This document shows, piece by piece, positions 54,326 through 61,436 of a DNA stretch of 64,000 bases. The stretch is from DAIMFL01 sp964372215 (GTDB taxonomy: Bacteria; Pseudomonadota; Alphaproteobacteria; Dongiales; Dongiaceae): positions 79,684 to 143,683 of the forward strand of contig CAYJQC010000012.1 of the NCBI GenBank assembly GCA_964372215.1, read 5' to 3'. The number at the start of each line of letters is the position of its first letter. Within the stretch, counting starts at the first letter, position 1. The notes under the pieces are model-generated. The model had not been told where the DNA came from, ran no database searches, and saw only the letters and a program-made list of their open reading frames with translations. Position numbers and translations under genes: made by a program.

Positions 54326-55249
54326 TTACGCGTCGTTGCGCGGCTTCGAGCCGCGTAGCAGGCGATAGCCGTAGGCGCTGGTCTCGCCGGTCGCGCCGCG
54401 ATAGACGAACTCCTGGCGGTCGAACGCCGAGCCGAAGCGGCCGGCGCGCAGGGTGTCGTCCGGCAGCACCGCGATCGGACGATAGGCGTGATGCTCTTGC
54501 CCGGCGATGAACGGGCTGTTGTCGACCGCGTTGTAGGAGCAATGCAGCAGGGTGCGCGGCGACCGGCTCAGGTTGGGGCCGGAGGCGTGCAGCGTGTTGG
54601 CGTGGAAGAACAGGGCGTCGCCCGGTTCCATGACGCAATCCACCGTCTCGTGCCGGGCCATCACCTGCGCCAGCCGCGCCGGATCGGCGCCGCTCGCCGC
54701 CCCGACCCGGGGATGCGCGATGCGGCCGAGCAGGTGCGAGCCGCGGACCAGCCGCAGGCAGCCATTCTCGGGAACGGCGCGATCGACCGCGACGGTGCAG
54801 GTGGCCATGTCCGGGTACAGGCAGCCCTCGTCGTACCAGTAGGCGTAGTCCTGGTGCCAGTCCCAGCGCCCGGCGCTGCCCGGCGCCTTCATCGACAGCT
54901 TGGAATGCCAGTGATAGACCGGCCGGCCGACCAGCGACGCGGCCCCCGCGACCATGCGCGCCAGGCGCGGCATGATGCCGACCAGGTCGTCGCTCGGCTC
55001 GGTCCAGCTCACGACCTCCTGGGCGTTGCCCTGGGAATCCGCGATCGCCATCAGATTGCCGCCGACCGTCGGGTCGGCCGCGCAGGCGCGGGCCAGGGGC
55101 TCGATCTCGTCGGCGGCGAAGAAGCCGGGCAGGAAGACGAAGCCGTCGCGGGCGTAGGCCGCGATCTCGTCGGCCGTCAGCGGCCGGGCGCTGGCGATCG
55201 GGTCGGATGCCGGCGCAGCGGACCGGTCGGCGGATGCGGCGGGCGACAT
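54326..55249 (-). CDS. Phytanoyl-CoA dioxygenase (PhyH) family protein
   Basis: 307 residues from ATG 55249 (the frame opens at 55327, but only this ATG has a GAGGTCAAGG site). Fe(II)/2-oxoglutarate enzyme: iron ligands H132 and D134 in WHQDYAYWYDEG, distal H221 in TLHASGPN, 2-oxoglutarate Arg in SRSPRTLLHCSY. Hydroxylates an unknown small molecule. Convergent with the hydroxylase gene. Confidence 0.9.
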   Translation of the reverse strand: MSPAASADRSAAPASDPIASARPLTADEIAAYARDGFVFLPGFFAADEIEPLARACAADPTVGGNLMAIADSQGNAQEVVSWTEPSDDLVGIMPRLARMVAGAASLVGRPVYHWHSKLSMKAPGSAGRWDWHQDYAYWYDEGCLYPDMATCTVAVDRAVPENGCLRLVRGSHLLGRIAHPRVGAASGADPARLAQVMARHETVDCVMEPGDALFFHANTLHASGPNLSRSPRTLLHCSYNAVDNSPFIAGQEHHAYRPIAVLPDDTLRAGRFGSAFDRQEFVYRGATGETSAYGYRLLRGSKPRNDA

Positions 55250-55337
55250 GGGGCCTTGACCTCGATTCGGGGCCGGCCGCATGCCGGCGCGGCCCCGACG
55301 TTCCGCCCGCAACCGCGCTGCCGTCAAGAGGCTATCG

Positions 55338-55721
55338 CTATTTCCGCTTGGGCGGGTCGCGCGACTGGCCGCGCGCCTCCAGCGCCGCCAGATAGGCCTG
55401 CCAGATCGCGTCCTGGTTGCGGCCGAGCTCGTACAGGTAGCGCCAGGAAAAGATTCCGGTGTCGTGCAGGTCGTCGAACTTTATGCGGATCGCGTAGTTG
55501 CCGACCGGCTCCAGCCCGAGAATGCCGACATGGCGGCGGCCGGCGACCAGCTGCTTCTGGCTGGGCATGTGGCCCTGGACCTCGGCCGACGGGCTCTCGA
55601 CCCGCAGCAGCTCGGCCGGATAGCGGAACGTGGTGCCGTCGTCGAACTCGACCTCGAGCGCCTTCTCCGCCGTTTTCAGGCGGATTTCCAGCGGCCAGCG
55701 TGCGGTGTCGTGTTCGTCCAC
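55338..55721 (-). CDS. DUF971 domain protein
   Basis: 127 residues from GTG 55721 with GAGGA in front. The DUF971 (GBBH-like beta-domain) pattern is clear: ALEVEFDDGTTFRYPAELLRV, GILGLEPVGNYAIRIKFDDLHDTGIFSWRYLYELG. In alphaproteobacteria it is a short stand-alone protein, often near Fe-S or Mrp/ApbC genes; none here. Function unknown. Confidence 0.92.
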   Translation of the reverse strand: MDEHDTARWPLEIRLKTAEKALEVEFDDGTTFRYPAELLRVESPSAEVQGHMPSQKQLVAGRRHVGILGLEPVGNYAIRIKFDDLHDTGIFSWRYLYELGRNQDAIWQAYLAALEARGQSRDPPKRK

Positions 55722-55767
55722 GGGGTCCTCGGGGGACGTCGTCGCCGCGCCGGCTTCGCCCGGCCGC

Positions 55768-55992
55768 TCAGCCGGCGATCGGGCGGGAATCGGGATCGAG
55801 CGGGCGCGCCTCGTCGACCAGCATGATCGGGATGCCGTCGCGGATCGGATAGGCCAGGCCGGCCTGGCGGCTGATCAGCTCCTGCGCGGCGGCGTCGTAT
55901 TCCAGCGGCCCCTTGGTCAGCGGGCAGACCAGGAATTCGAGCAGCTTGGGATCGATGGCGGCCTTGCGGGCCGGGCCGGCGGAATCGCTCAT
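55768..55992 (-). CDS. Trm112 family protein
   Basis: 74 residues. LLEFLVCPLTKGPLEYD and AGLAYPIRDGIPIMLVDEAR are the family pattern. In eukaryotes Trm112 supports methyltransferases; the bacterial role is not settled. The second Cys of the CPxC motif is Thr, as in related alphaproteobacterial proteins. It lies 20 bases after the Lon-N gene, in one transcript. Confidence 0.93.
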   Translation of the reverse strand: MSDSAGPARKAAIDPKLLEFLVCPLTKGPLEYDAAAQELISRQAGLAYPIRDGIPIMLVDEARPLDPDSRPIAG

Positions 55993-56012
55993 GGTCGGTC
56001 CTCCCGGCGCGC

Positions 56013-56696
56013 TCAATGGCGCGCCACGTTGCCGCCGCCCGGGGACAGCGCGGCCATCTCGATCAGCGCGGCCAGCAGCTCGGTGCGCCGGCTGACGGTC
56101 GGCGCCTCCAGCAGCGCCTGCTTCTCCTCCGGGCCGAACGGACAGATCATCGACAGCGCCGTGACCAGCGGCTCGTCGCCGCTCGAGGTGACGGCGGTCC
56201 AGTCGGCGGCGACGCCCTCGCGCTCGAAATAGCTGCGCAGCGCGGCGAGCAGGCGCTCGCGTCCCGGCACCCGGTTCTCCGCCGGCGCCAGGTCGCCCTC
56301 GTAGCCGGCATAGCGCGCGCTCACCCGGCGATAGCCGTCGCGGCCCTCGAGTTCGCGCGCCACGTCGAACCGGCACAGCCCGGTCAGGGTGATGGTGTAG
56401 CGCCCTTCCTCGGTCTCGCTGAAGGCCGTGATGCGGCCGACGCAGCCGGTGTCGTACAGCGCCGCGTCCTCCGGGATCGGGTGCGACTCCTCCTCGGCGA
56501 TGCCGCGCGGCTGGATCATGCCGATCATCTGGTTGCCGGCCATGGCGTCGCGCACCATCGCGAGATAGCGCGGCTCGAAGATGTTGAGCGGCAGCTTGCC
56601 GTGCGGCAGCAGCAGCGCGCCGGGCAGCGGAAAGACCGGCAGCGCCGACGGCAGCTCGTCGAAGGCGACGATGACGGTGTCGTCGTCGTCGCTCAT
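56013..56696 (-). CDS. LON peptidase substrate-binding (Lon-N) domain protein
   Basis: 227 residues. Only the N-terminal Lon domain: LPVFPLPGALLLPHGKLPLNIFEPRYLAMV, GMIQPRG, GCVGRITAFSETEEGRYTITLTGLCRF. There is no ATPase or protease part, so it is one of the free Lon-N proteins that probably bind substrates. ATGA overlap with the thioredoxin gene, so co-translated. Confidence 0.93.
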   Translation of the reverse strand: MSDDDDTVIVAFDELPSALPVFPLPGALLLPHGKLPLNIFEPRYLAMVRDAMAGNQMIGMIQPRGIAEEESHPIPEDAALYDTGCVGRITAFSETEEGRYTITLTGLCRFDVARELEGRDGYRRVSARYAGYEGDLAPAENRVPGRERLLAALRSYFEREGVAADWTAVTSSGDEPLVTALSMICPFGPEEKQALLEAPTVSRRTELLAALIEMAALSPGGGNVARH

Positions 56697-57628
56697 GCGA
56701 ACAGAAGCGAGCTCAGGCGCCGGCGCGCCGACAGGGTGAGCGGGTCGGTCGGGCCCATCGCCTCGAACAGCTTGACCAGCTGCTTGCGCGCCGCTTCCTC
56801 GTTCCAGGCGCGGCCGCGCCGAACGATCTCGAGCAGCTCGTCCACTGCGGCCTCGCGCTGGTCGGCGGCATAGAGCGCGTTGGCCAGCTCGAAGCGGGCC
56901 TCGTGATCGTTGGCGTCCTGCTCCAGCCGGGCGCGGTATTTCGGCATCTCGCCGGCCGCGCCGACCGATTGCTCGGCCAGTTCGAGCGCGCTGCGGGCGG
57001 CGCTGATCGCCTGGTCGTTGGCCTTTTCCGCCGGCACCGAGGCCAACAGCTCGCGCGCCTGCTCCAGGTCGTCCGAGGCGATCAGGCAGCGCACCAGCCC
57101 GGCGATGGCGGCAGTATTGTCGGGCTCGTGGCCCAGCACCTGGCTGTAGACCGATCCGGCGGTGCCGGTGTCGCCGGCGGCGAGCGCCGCGTCGGCCTGT
57201 TCCAGCGCCTGCTCGACCGGCGACGGCCCGGCGGCGGCGCCGCCCATCTGCATCACGCGCTGGACGAAGGTCTTGATCTGGCTCTCCGGCACCGCGCCGA
57301 CGAAGCCGTCGACCGGGCGGCCCTGATAGAAGGCATAGACCGCCGGAATGGACTGGACCCGCATCTGCCCGGCCAGCTCCTGGTTCTTGTCGACGTCGAT
57401 CTTGACCAGCTTCACCGCGCCGCGCGCGTCCTTCACCGCCTTTTCGATGGCCGGGCCGAGCTGCTTGCACGGGCCGCACCAGGGGGCCCAGAAATCGACG
57501 ATCACCGGGGTCGTCTGCGACGCCTCGATGACGTCGGCCATGAACGACTCGGTGTCGCCGTCCTTGATCAGGCCGGCGGCGCCGGCGGCGGGGGCGCTCG
57601 GCGCCTGGGAAAGAATCAGCGGGTCCAT
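56693..57628 (-). CDS. Thioredoxin-TPR co-chaperone (YbbN/CnoX type)
   Basis: 311 residues. Thioredoxin fold with C51-G-P-C54 (VDFWAPWCGPCKQ) and the cis-Pro VQSIPAVYAF; then TPR-like repeats at about 135-300 (EQADAALAAGDTGTAGSVYSQVL). In E. coli CnoX holds unfolded proteins and passes them to DnaK/GroEL; many YbbN proteins have lost the CxxC, but it is intact here. It heads the ybbN-LonN-Trm112 transcript. Confidence 0.93.
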   Translation of the reverse strand: MDPLILSQAPSAPAAGAAGLIKDGDTESFMADVIEASQTTPVIVDFWAPWCGPCKQLGPAIEKAVKDARGAVKLVKIDVDKNQELAGQMRVQSIPAVYAFYQGRPVDGFVGAVPESQIKTFVQRVMQMGGAAAGPSPVEQALEQADAALAAGDTGTAGSVYSQVLGHEPDNTAAIAGLVRCLIASDDLEQARELLASVPAEKANDQAISAARSALELAEQSVGAAGEMPKYRARLEQDANDHEARFELANALYAADQREAAVDELLEIVRRGRAWNEEAARKQLVKLFEAMGPTDPLTLSARRRLSSLLFA

Positions 57629-57733
57629 ATCTCTCGTGCGATCTCTGGCCGGGGGAAATACCGAGTATAGATGGACGTTCGACCCGCGGCTGGCAAGTCC
57701 GGACCGGGCCGGCGCGGGCCGCGGTTCGGCGCC

Positions 57734-58294
57734 TCAGGCGCCGAGATCGAGAATCTCCGGCGTGTGGCCGCAACTGCGGATGAAGCTCAGCAGGTCGGCC
57801 GGCGACAGGGCGGTGGTCATGGTGTTGACCAGCGGGTGGACATTGACCGGATCCTGCTCGATCAGGCCCTGGTCGATCACCACCCGCACCTTGGCCTCGC
57901 GGTCGTTGATCAGCGCCAGCGGGGTGACCGCGCCGGGGATCACGCCGAGCTGGGCCATCAGCCGATCCGCGCTGCAGAACGACACCCGGCCGGCGCCGAT
58001 CCGCTCGCCCAGGGCCTTCAGGTCGATCGCCCGGTCCTCCAGCGCGACGACCAGCCACATTCCGTCGCCCTTCTTGTTGCGCAGGAACAGGTTCTTGACG
58101 TGGCCGCCGGGCAGGCTGCCGCGCAGGGCCTTGGCCTCCTCCACCGTGAACACCGGTGGGTGCTCGACGGTGCGGTGCCGCAGCCCGAGCTCGTCGAGCC
58201 GGCGGAACAGGGCCGCCGGGCTGGTCGGCAGGGCGGGCCCGGGCGACTCCGGGGCGGCGCCGGGGACGGTCGTGGTTTCGGCGTCGGAGGTCAT
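57734..58294 (-). CDS. Prolyl-tRNA deacylase, ProXp-ala/YbaK type
   Basis: 186 residues. Ala-tRNA-Pro trans-editing: FRRLDELGLRHRTVEHPPVFTVEEAKALRG, KNLFLRNKKG (substrate lysine), SFCSADRLMAQLGVIPGAVTPLAL, and PVNVHPLVNTMTTALS. It cleaves Ala wrongly joined to tRNA-Pro. A short disordered N-terminus precedes the fold. It is 105 bases after the thioredoxin start, same strand. Confidence 0.92.
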   Translation of the reverse strand: MTSDAETTTVPGAAPESPGPALPTSPAALFRRLDELGLRHRTVEHPPVFTVEEAKALRGSLPGGHVKNLFLRNKKGDGMWLVVALEDRAIDLKALGERIGAGRVSFCSADRLMAQLGVIPGAVTPLALINDREAKVRVVIDQGLIEQDPVNVHPLVNTMTTALSPADLLSFIRSCGHTPEILDLGA

Positions 58295-58397
58295 GGCCGG
58301 CAGTGTTAGACCATGCCGGCGCCCGGCTCAACCGCCGGGACCGGCGGGGCGGTCGCCGACGTTAACCTGCCGGCGAGGAACCGCGTGACAGACTGTC

Positions 58398-58425
58398 TTG
58401 CATTGGATGGCGCGCCGACTATTAT
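58398..58425 (+). promoter_or_regulatory. Promoter for tRNA-Gly
   Basis: TTGCAT (58398-58403), 16 bases, TATTAT (58420-58425). It would start transcription about 45 bases before the tRNA. A good match, in an otherwise GC-rich gap. Confidence 0.6.
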
Positions 58426-58477
58426 CTGGCGGCCTCGCGACCGGCCGTTAACGGTTTGGCCGCCAGGGATACCCCAT

Positions 58478-58552
58478 GCGGGCGTAGCTCAGGGGTAGAG
58501 CACAACCTTGCCAAGGTTGGGGTCGAGGGTTCGAATCCCTTCGCCCGCTCCA
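58478..58552 (+). tRNA. tRNA-Gly (GCC)
   Basis: Acceptor GCGGGCG / CGCCCGC, D-arm GCTC-AGGGGTA-GAGC, anticodon stem CAACC / GGTTG around TTGCCAA (anticodon GCC), T-arm GAGGGTTCGAATCCCTTC, discriminator T, encoded CCA at 58550-58552. Confidence 0.98.
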
Positions 58553-58558
58553 GTTTCG

Positions 58559-58599
58559 AAGCCCCCGGCGGCCAAGTGCCCCCGGGGGCTTTGTCGTTT
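58559..58599 (+). terminator. Terminator after tRNA-Gly
   Basis: AAGCCCCCGG (58559-58568) pairs with CCGGGGGCTT (58582-58591) across 13 bases, followed by TGTCGTTT. It starts 6 bases after the tRNA. Confidence 0.75.
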
Positions 58600-58632
58600 C
58601 AGGGCGCCCCGGGGGCTGCCGGCGCCCCGGCC

Positions 58633-58677
58633 TGACAGGACCCAATCTTGACAGGACCCAATCTTGACAGGATTGGG
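58633..58677. repeat. Tandem 16-base repeat with hairpin
   Basis: TGACAGGACCCAATCT occurs twice in tandem (58633-58648, 58649-58664), then a third TGACAGGA. CCCAATC (58657-58663) and GATTGGG (58671-58677) can pair. It ends 24 bases before the next gene's ATG. Confidence 0.8.
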
Positions 58678-58700
58678 GCGCCCGGCGCAAAGAGGCGGCC

Positions 58701-60245
58701 ATGAGCGCTGGCGCGGGCCGCAGTCACGATTCCCCATCGACCGGCGGCTGGCTCGGCCCGGCGCTCGCCGCCGTCGCCGCCATCACCCTGGTGCGGCTGG
58801 CGGTGGTCGGCTTCGCCGGCCTCGAGCTCGATTTCGAGGAGGCCCAGTACTGGTTCTGGGCCCAGGATCCGGCCTGGGGCTATTTCTCCAAGCCGCCGCT
58901 GATCGCCTGGCTGATCGCCGGCGTCACCGCGGTCTGCGGCGACGGCGAGGCCTGCATCCGCCTGCCCAGCCCGCTGCTGCACGCCGCCACGGCGCTGGTC
59001 GTGGGCGCCATCGGCGCGCGTCTAGGTGGCGCGGCCGGCGGCGCCACGGGCCGACGCCTCGGCCTGTGGTCGGCGGTCGGCTACGCCACCCTGCCGGGGG
59101 TCTCGTTCTCCGCCTTCCTGATGACCACCGACGTGCCGCTGCTGTCGTGCTGGGCCGTGGCGCTGCTCGCCTGGCTGTCGCTGATGCGCGGCGGGCCCGG
59201 GCGCTGGGCGGTGCTCGGCGGCGTCGCCTTCGGGCTCGGCCTGCTGGCGAAATACGCCATGGCCTATTTCCTGCTCTGCGCGCTCGTGCATCTGGCGGTC
59301 TCGCCGGCGGCGCGGCGCGTCGTGGCCGCGCGCGCGCCGGCCTTCCTGGTGTTCCTCGGCCTCGCCATCCTGATCGTCGCGCCGAATCTCGCCTGGAACG
59401 CCGGCGACGGCTTCATCACCTTCCAGCATACCGCCGAGAACGTCGATCTCGGCGCCGCGCCGTTCCATCCGGTCAGGGCGCTGGCGTTCCTGGCCAGCCA
59501 GGCCGCGGTGTTCGGGCCGGTGCTGTTCGCGGTGCTGATCGCGGCGCTATTCGCGGCGCTGCCGCTCGGCCGCCGCCGCGCCGCCGGCGACGATGCGATG
59601 GCGGCGCTCGCCAGCTTCAGCTATCCGATCGTCGCCCTGCTGCTGGTCCAGGCGCTGCTGTCGCGGGCCAACGCCAACTGGGCGGCGCCGGCCTATGTCG
59701 CCGGCAGCGTCCTTGCCGCGCGCTGGCTGCTGGAGCGCGGCCGGCTGCGCCTGCTGCGGGCATCGCTGGCGCTCCATGTCGCGGCCGGGCTCGCCATGTA
59801 TCTGGCGCTGGTCGCGGTGCCGGCGGTGGCGCTGCCGGGGATCGGCGCCAGGCCGGTGGCGGCGCGGCTGCACGGCTGGGACGTCCTCGGCGCCCGGGTC
59901 GAAGCGGCGCTCGCGGCCGAGCCGGGGACCATCCTGGTCTCCGATTACCGGCGCCTGCTGTCGATCCTGATCTACTACGCCCATCTCCAGCCCGGCGGCT
60001 TCGCCAAGTGGAACTCCGACCGCGATCTCGAGGACCACTACGAGCTGATCGGCGCGGTGATGGAGCGCCTGGCGCCGGCGCGCGCCGCCGGCCGCTTCGT
60101 GATCGCCTCGGAGCGGCCGGAACCCCTGGGCATCCTCGACCGCTTCGACTCCTGGCGGCTGCTCGAGGTGGTCGAGCTGCCGCTCGGCGCCGGGCTGACC
60201 CGCCGCCATTGGCTGTACGAGGCGCGCGGCTTCAGGGGCTACTGA
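58701..60245 (+). CDS. ArnT/PMT-like glycosyltransferase (GT39/GT83)
   Basis: 514 residues with about ten membrane helices. The acidic catalytic loop is LELDFEEAQYWFWAQDP (D44, E46, E47), followed by YFSKPPLIAWLIA, the signature of lipid-phosphate-sugar transferases; the C-terminal soluble part is short. ArnT-type enzymes add a sugar from an undecaprenyl-phosphate donor to lipid A or another envelope target. It is 2 bases upstream of a PAP2 phosphatase, which fits lipid A or lipid-carrier remodelling. Confidence 0.88.
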   Translation: MSAGAGRSHDSPSTGGWLGPALAAVAAITLVRLAVVGFAGLELDFEEAQYWFWAQDPAWGYFSKPPLIAWLIAGVTAVCGDGEACIRLPSPLLHAATALVVGAIGARLGGAAGGATGRRLGLWSAVGYATLPGVSFSAFLMTTDVPLLSCWAVALLAWLSLMRGGPGRWAVLGGVAFGLGLLAKYAMAYFLLCALVHLAVSPAARRVVAARAPAFLVFLGLAILIVAPNLAWNAGDGFITFQHTAENVDLGAAPFHPVRALAFLASQAAVFGPVLFAVLIAALFAALPLGRRRAAGDDAMAALASFSYPIVALLLVQALLSRANANWAAPAYVAGSVLAARWLLERGRLRLLRASLALHVAAGLAMYLALVAVPAVALPGIGARPVAARLHGWDVLGARVEAALAAEPGTILVSDYRRLLSILIYYAHLQPGGFAKWNSDRDLEDHYELIGAVMERLAPARAAGRFVIASERPEPLGILDRFDSWRLLEVVELPLGAGLTRRHWLYEARGFRGY

Positions 60246-60247
60246 CC

Positions 60248-60907
60248 ATGCGCGCGATCCCGTCCCTGGTCCTGGCCACCCTGTTCGCGGCGGCGCTGTT
60301 CTCGCTGTTTCCCGGGCTCGATCTCGCGGTCTCGCGCGCCGCCTATGTCGGCGGCGGGCGCTTCCTGCTGACCGACGCGCCGTTCGCCCTGGCGGTCAAC
60401 GCGGCGACGCCGTGGGTGGTCTGGCTGACCGCGGCGGCGATCGTCGGCATCGGCGCTTCCGTCGCGTTGCGCCGCCGGCCGCTGCTCGGGCTCGATCTCA
60501 GGCGGGTGCTGTTCCTGGTCCTGAGCTTCGCGGTCGGCCCCGGCCTGGTGGTCAATGGCCTGCTGAAGGCGCATTGGGGCCGGGCGCGGCCGAACGAGAT
60601 CGTCGAGTTCGGCGGCGGTGCGGCCTTCACCCCGGCGCTGGTCCCCGCCGACCAGTGCGCGTCGAACTGCTCGTTCGTCTCGGGCGACGTGGCGGTCGCC
60701 TTCGCCTATGTGGCGTTCGCGCTGCTGCTGCCGGCGCGCTGGCGGCCGGGCGGGCTGGCGGCGGCGGGGCTGCTGGGGGTCGGAATCGCCGCCCTGCGGG
60801 TGCTGCAGGGGGCGCATTTCCTGAGCGACGTGGTGTTCGCCGCCCTGTTCACGCTGTTCCCGATGGCGTTGTTCGCGTGGCTGCTGCTGCCGCGCAAGGC
60901 GGCCTAA
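60248..60907 (+). CDS. PAP2-family phosphatase (LpxE-like), altered motif 2
   Basis: 219 residues, five to six helices. PAP2 motif 1 K107-x6-R114-P115 (KAHWGRARP), motif 2 CSFVSGDVA with S145-G146-D147 where His is usual, motif 3 R184-x5-H190-x3-D194. Many alphaproteobacterial LpxE-like proteins carry SG-acid in place of SGH, so it may be active. It would remove phosphate from lipid A or an isoprenyl pyrophosphate. It directly follows the ArnT-like gene. Confidence 0.88.
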   Translation: MRAIPSLVLATLFAAALFSLFPGLDLAVSRAAYVGGGRFLLTDAPFALAVNAATPWVVWLTAAAIVGIGASVALRRRPLLGLDLRRVLFLVLSFAVGPGLVVNGLLKAHWGRARPNEIVEFGGGAAFTPALVPADQCASNCSFVSGDVAVAFAYVAFALLLPARWRPGGLAAAGLLGVGIAALRVLQGAHFLSDVVFAALFTLFPMALFAWLLLPRKAA

Positions 60908-61260
60908 ATCTCGATCACGGCGCCGAACAGCAAGAGCGCCAGCAGCACCAGCCCGCCGATCACCGCCAGTGCCCCGCCGGCGAACAGAACGTTGCCGGCG
61001 GTGGTCAGCGGGCGGTGCCGGCGATCGCTGGCGCGGCGCGCGGCACTCCTGCGCTCGCGCCCGGCGAAGACCGCGAAATAATAACGTCCCCAAGGGGTTG
61101 GCAGGCTTATCCGGACGTCGACCGGGTGCGGCTCCAGGTTGCGGCCGGCGGCCGCCGTGCGCAACGCCGCCTCCTGGTCGCGGGTCAGGGTCGATCTGAC
61201 GTCGCGCGGCAGGCGGCGCAGGAACAGTTCGGCCCGCACCTCGTTCAGCATCATCGGCAT
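60904..61260 (-). CDS. Small membrane-anchored protein, unknown
   Basis: 118 residues from ATG 61260 (a longer frame to 61332 is less likely). A charged N-terminal half (LNEVRAELFLRRLPRDVRST, then LPTPWGRYYFAVFAGRERRS) and one C-terminal membrane helix (GNVLFAGGALAVIGGLVLLALLLFG). It overlaps the PAP2 gene tail by four bases, convergently. I do not recognise the family. Confidence 0.65.
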   Translation of the reverse strand: MPMMLNEVRAELFLRRLPRDVRSTLTRDQEAALRTAAAGRNLEPHPVDVRISLPTPWGRYYFAVFAGRERRSAARRASDRRHRPLTTAGNVLFAGGALAVIGGLVLLALLLFGAVIEI

Positions 61261-61436
61261 CGCACCCCCGGGCGCCCCGTTCCGTTCCGTCGATCGGCCC
61301 CGCGCGCAAGGCTGACAGCGTGCCGTTAACAAGGGCTTTATCGGTTCGGGCCGCTATTTGGCGTTGTCACGCGATTGGGATAGGTTTGCCGCGACCCCAG
61401 ACGGGCTGGAATCGGCGACCCCGGCGGAGCAGGAAC

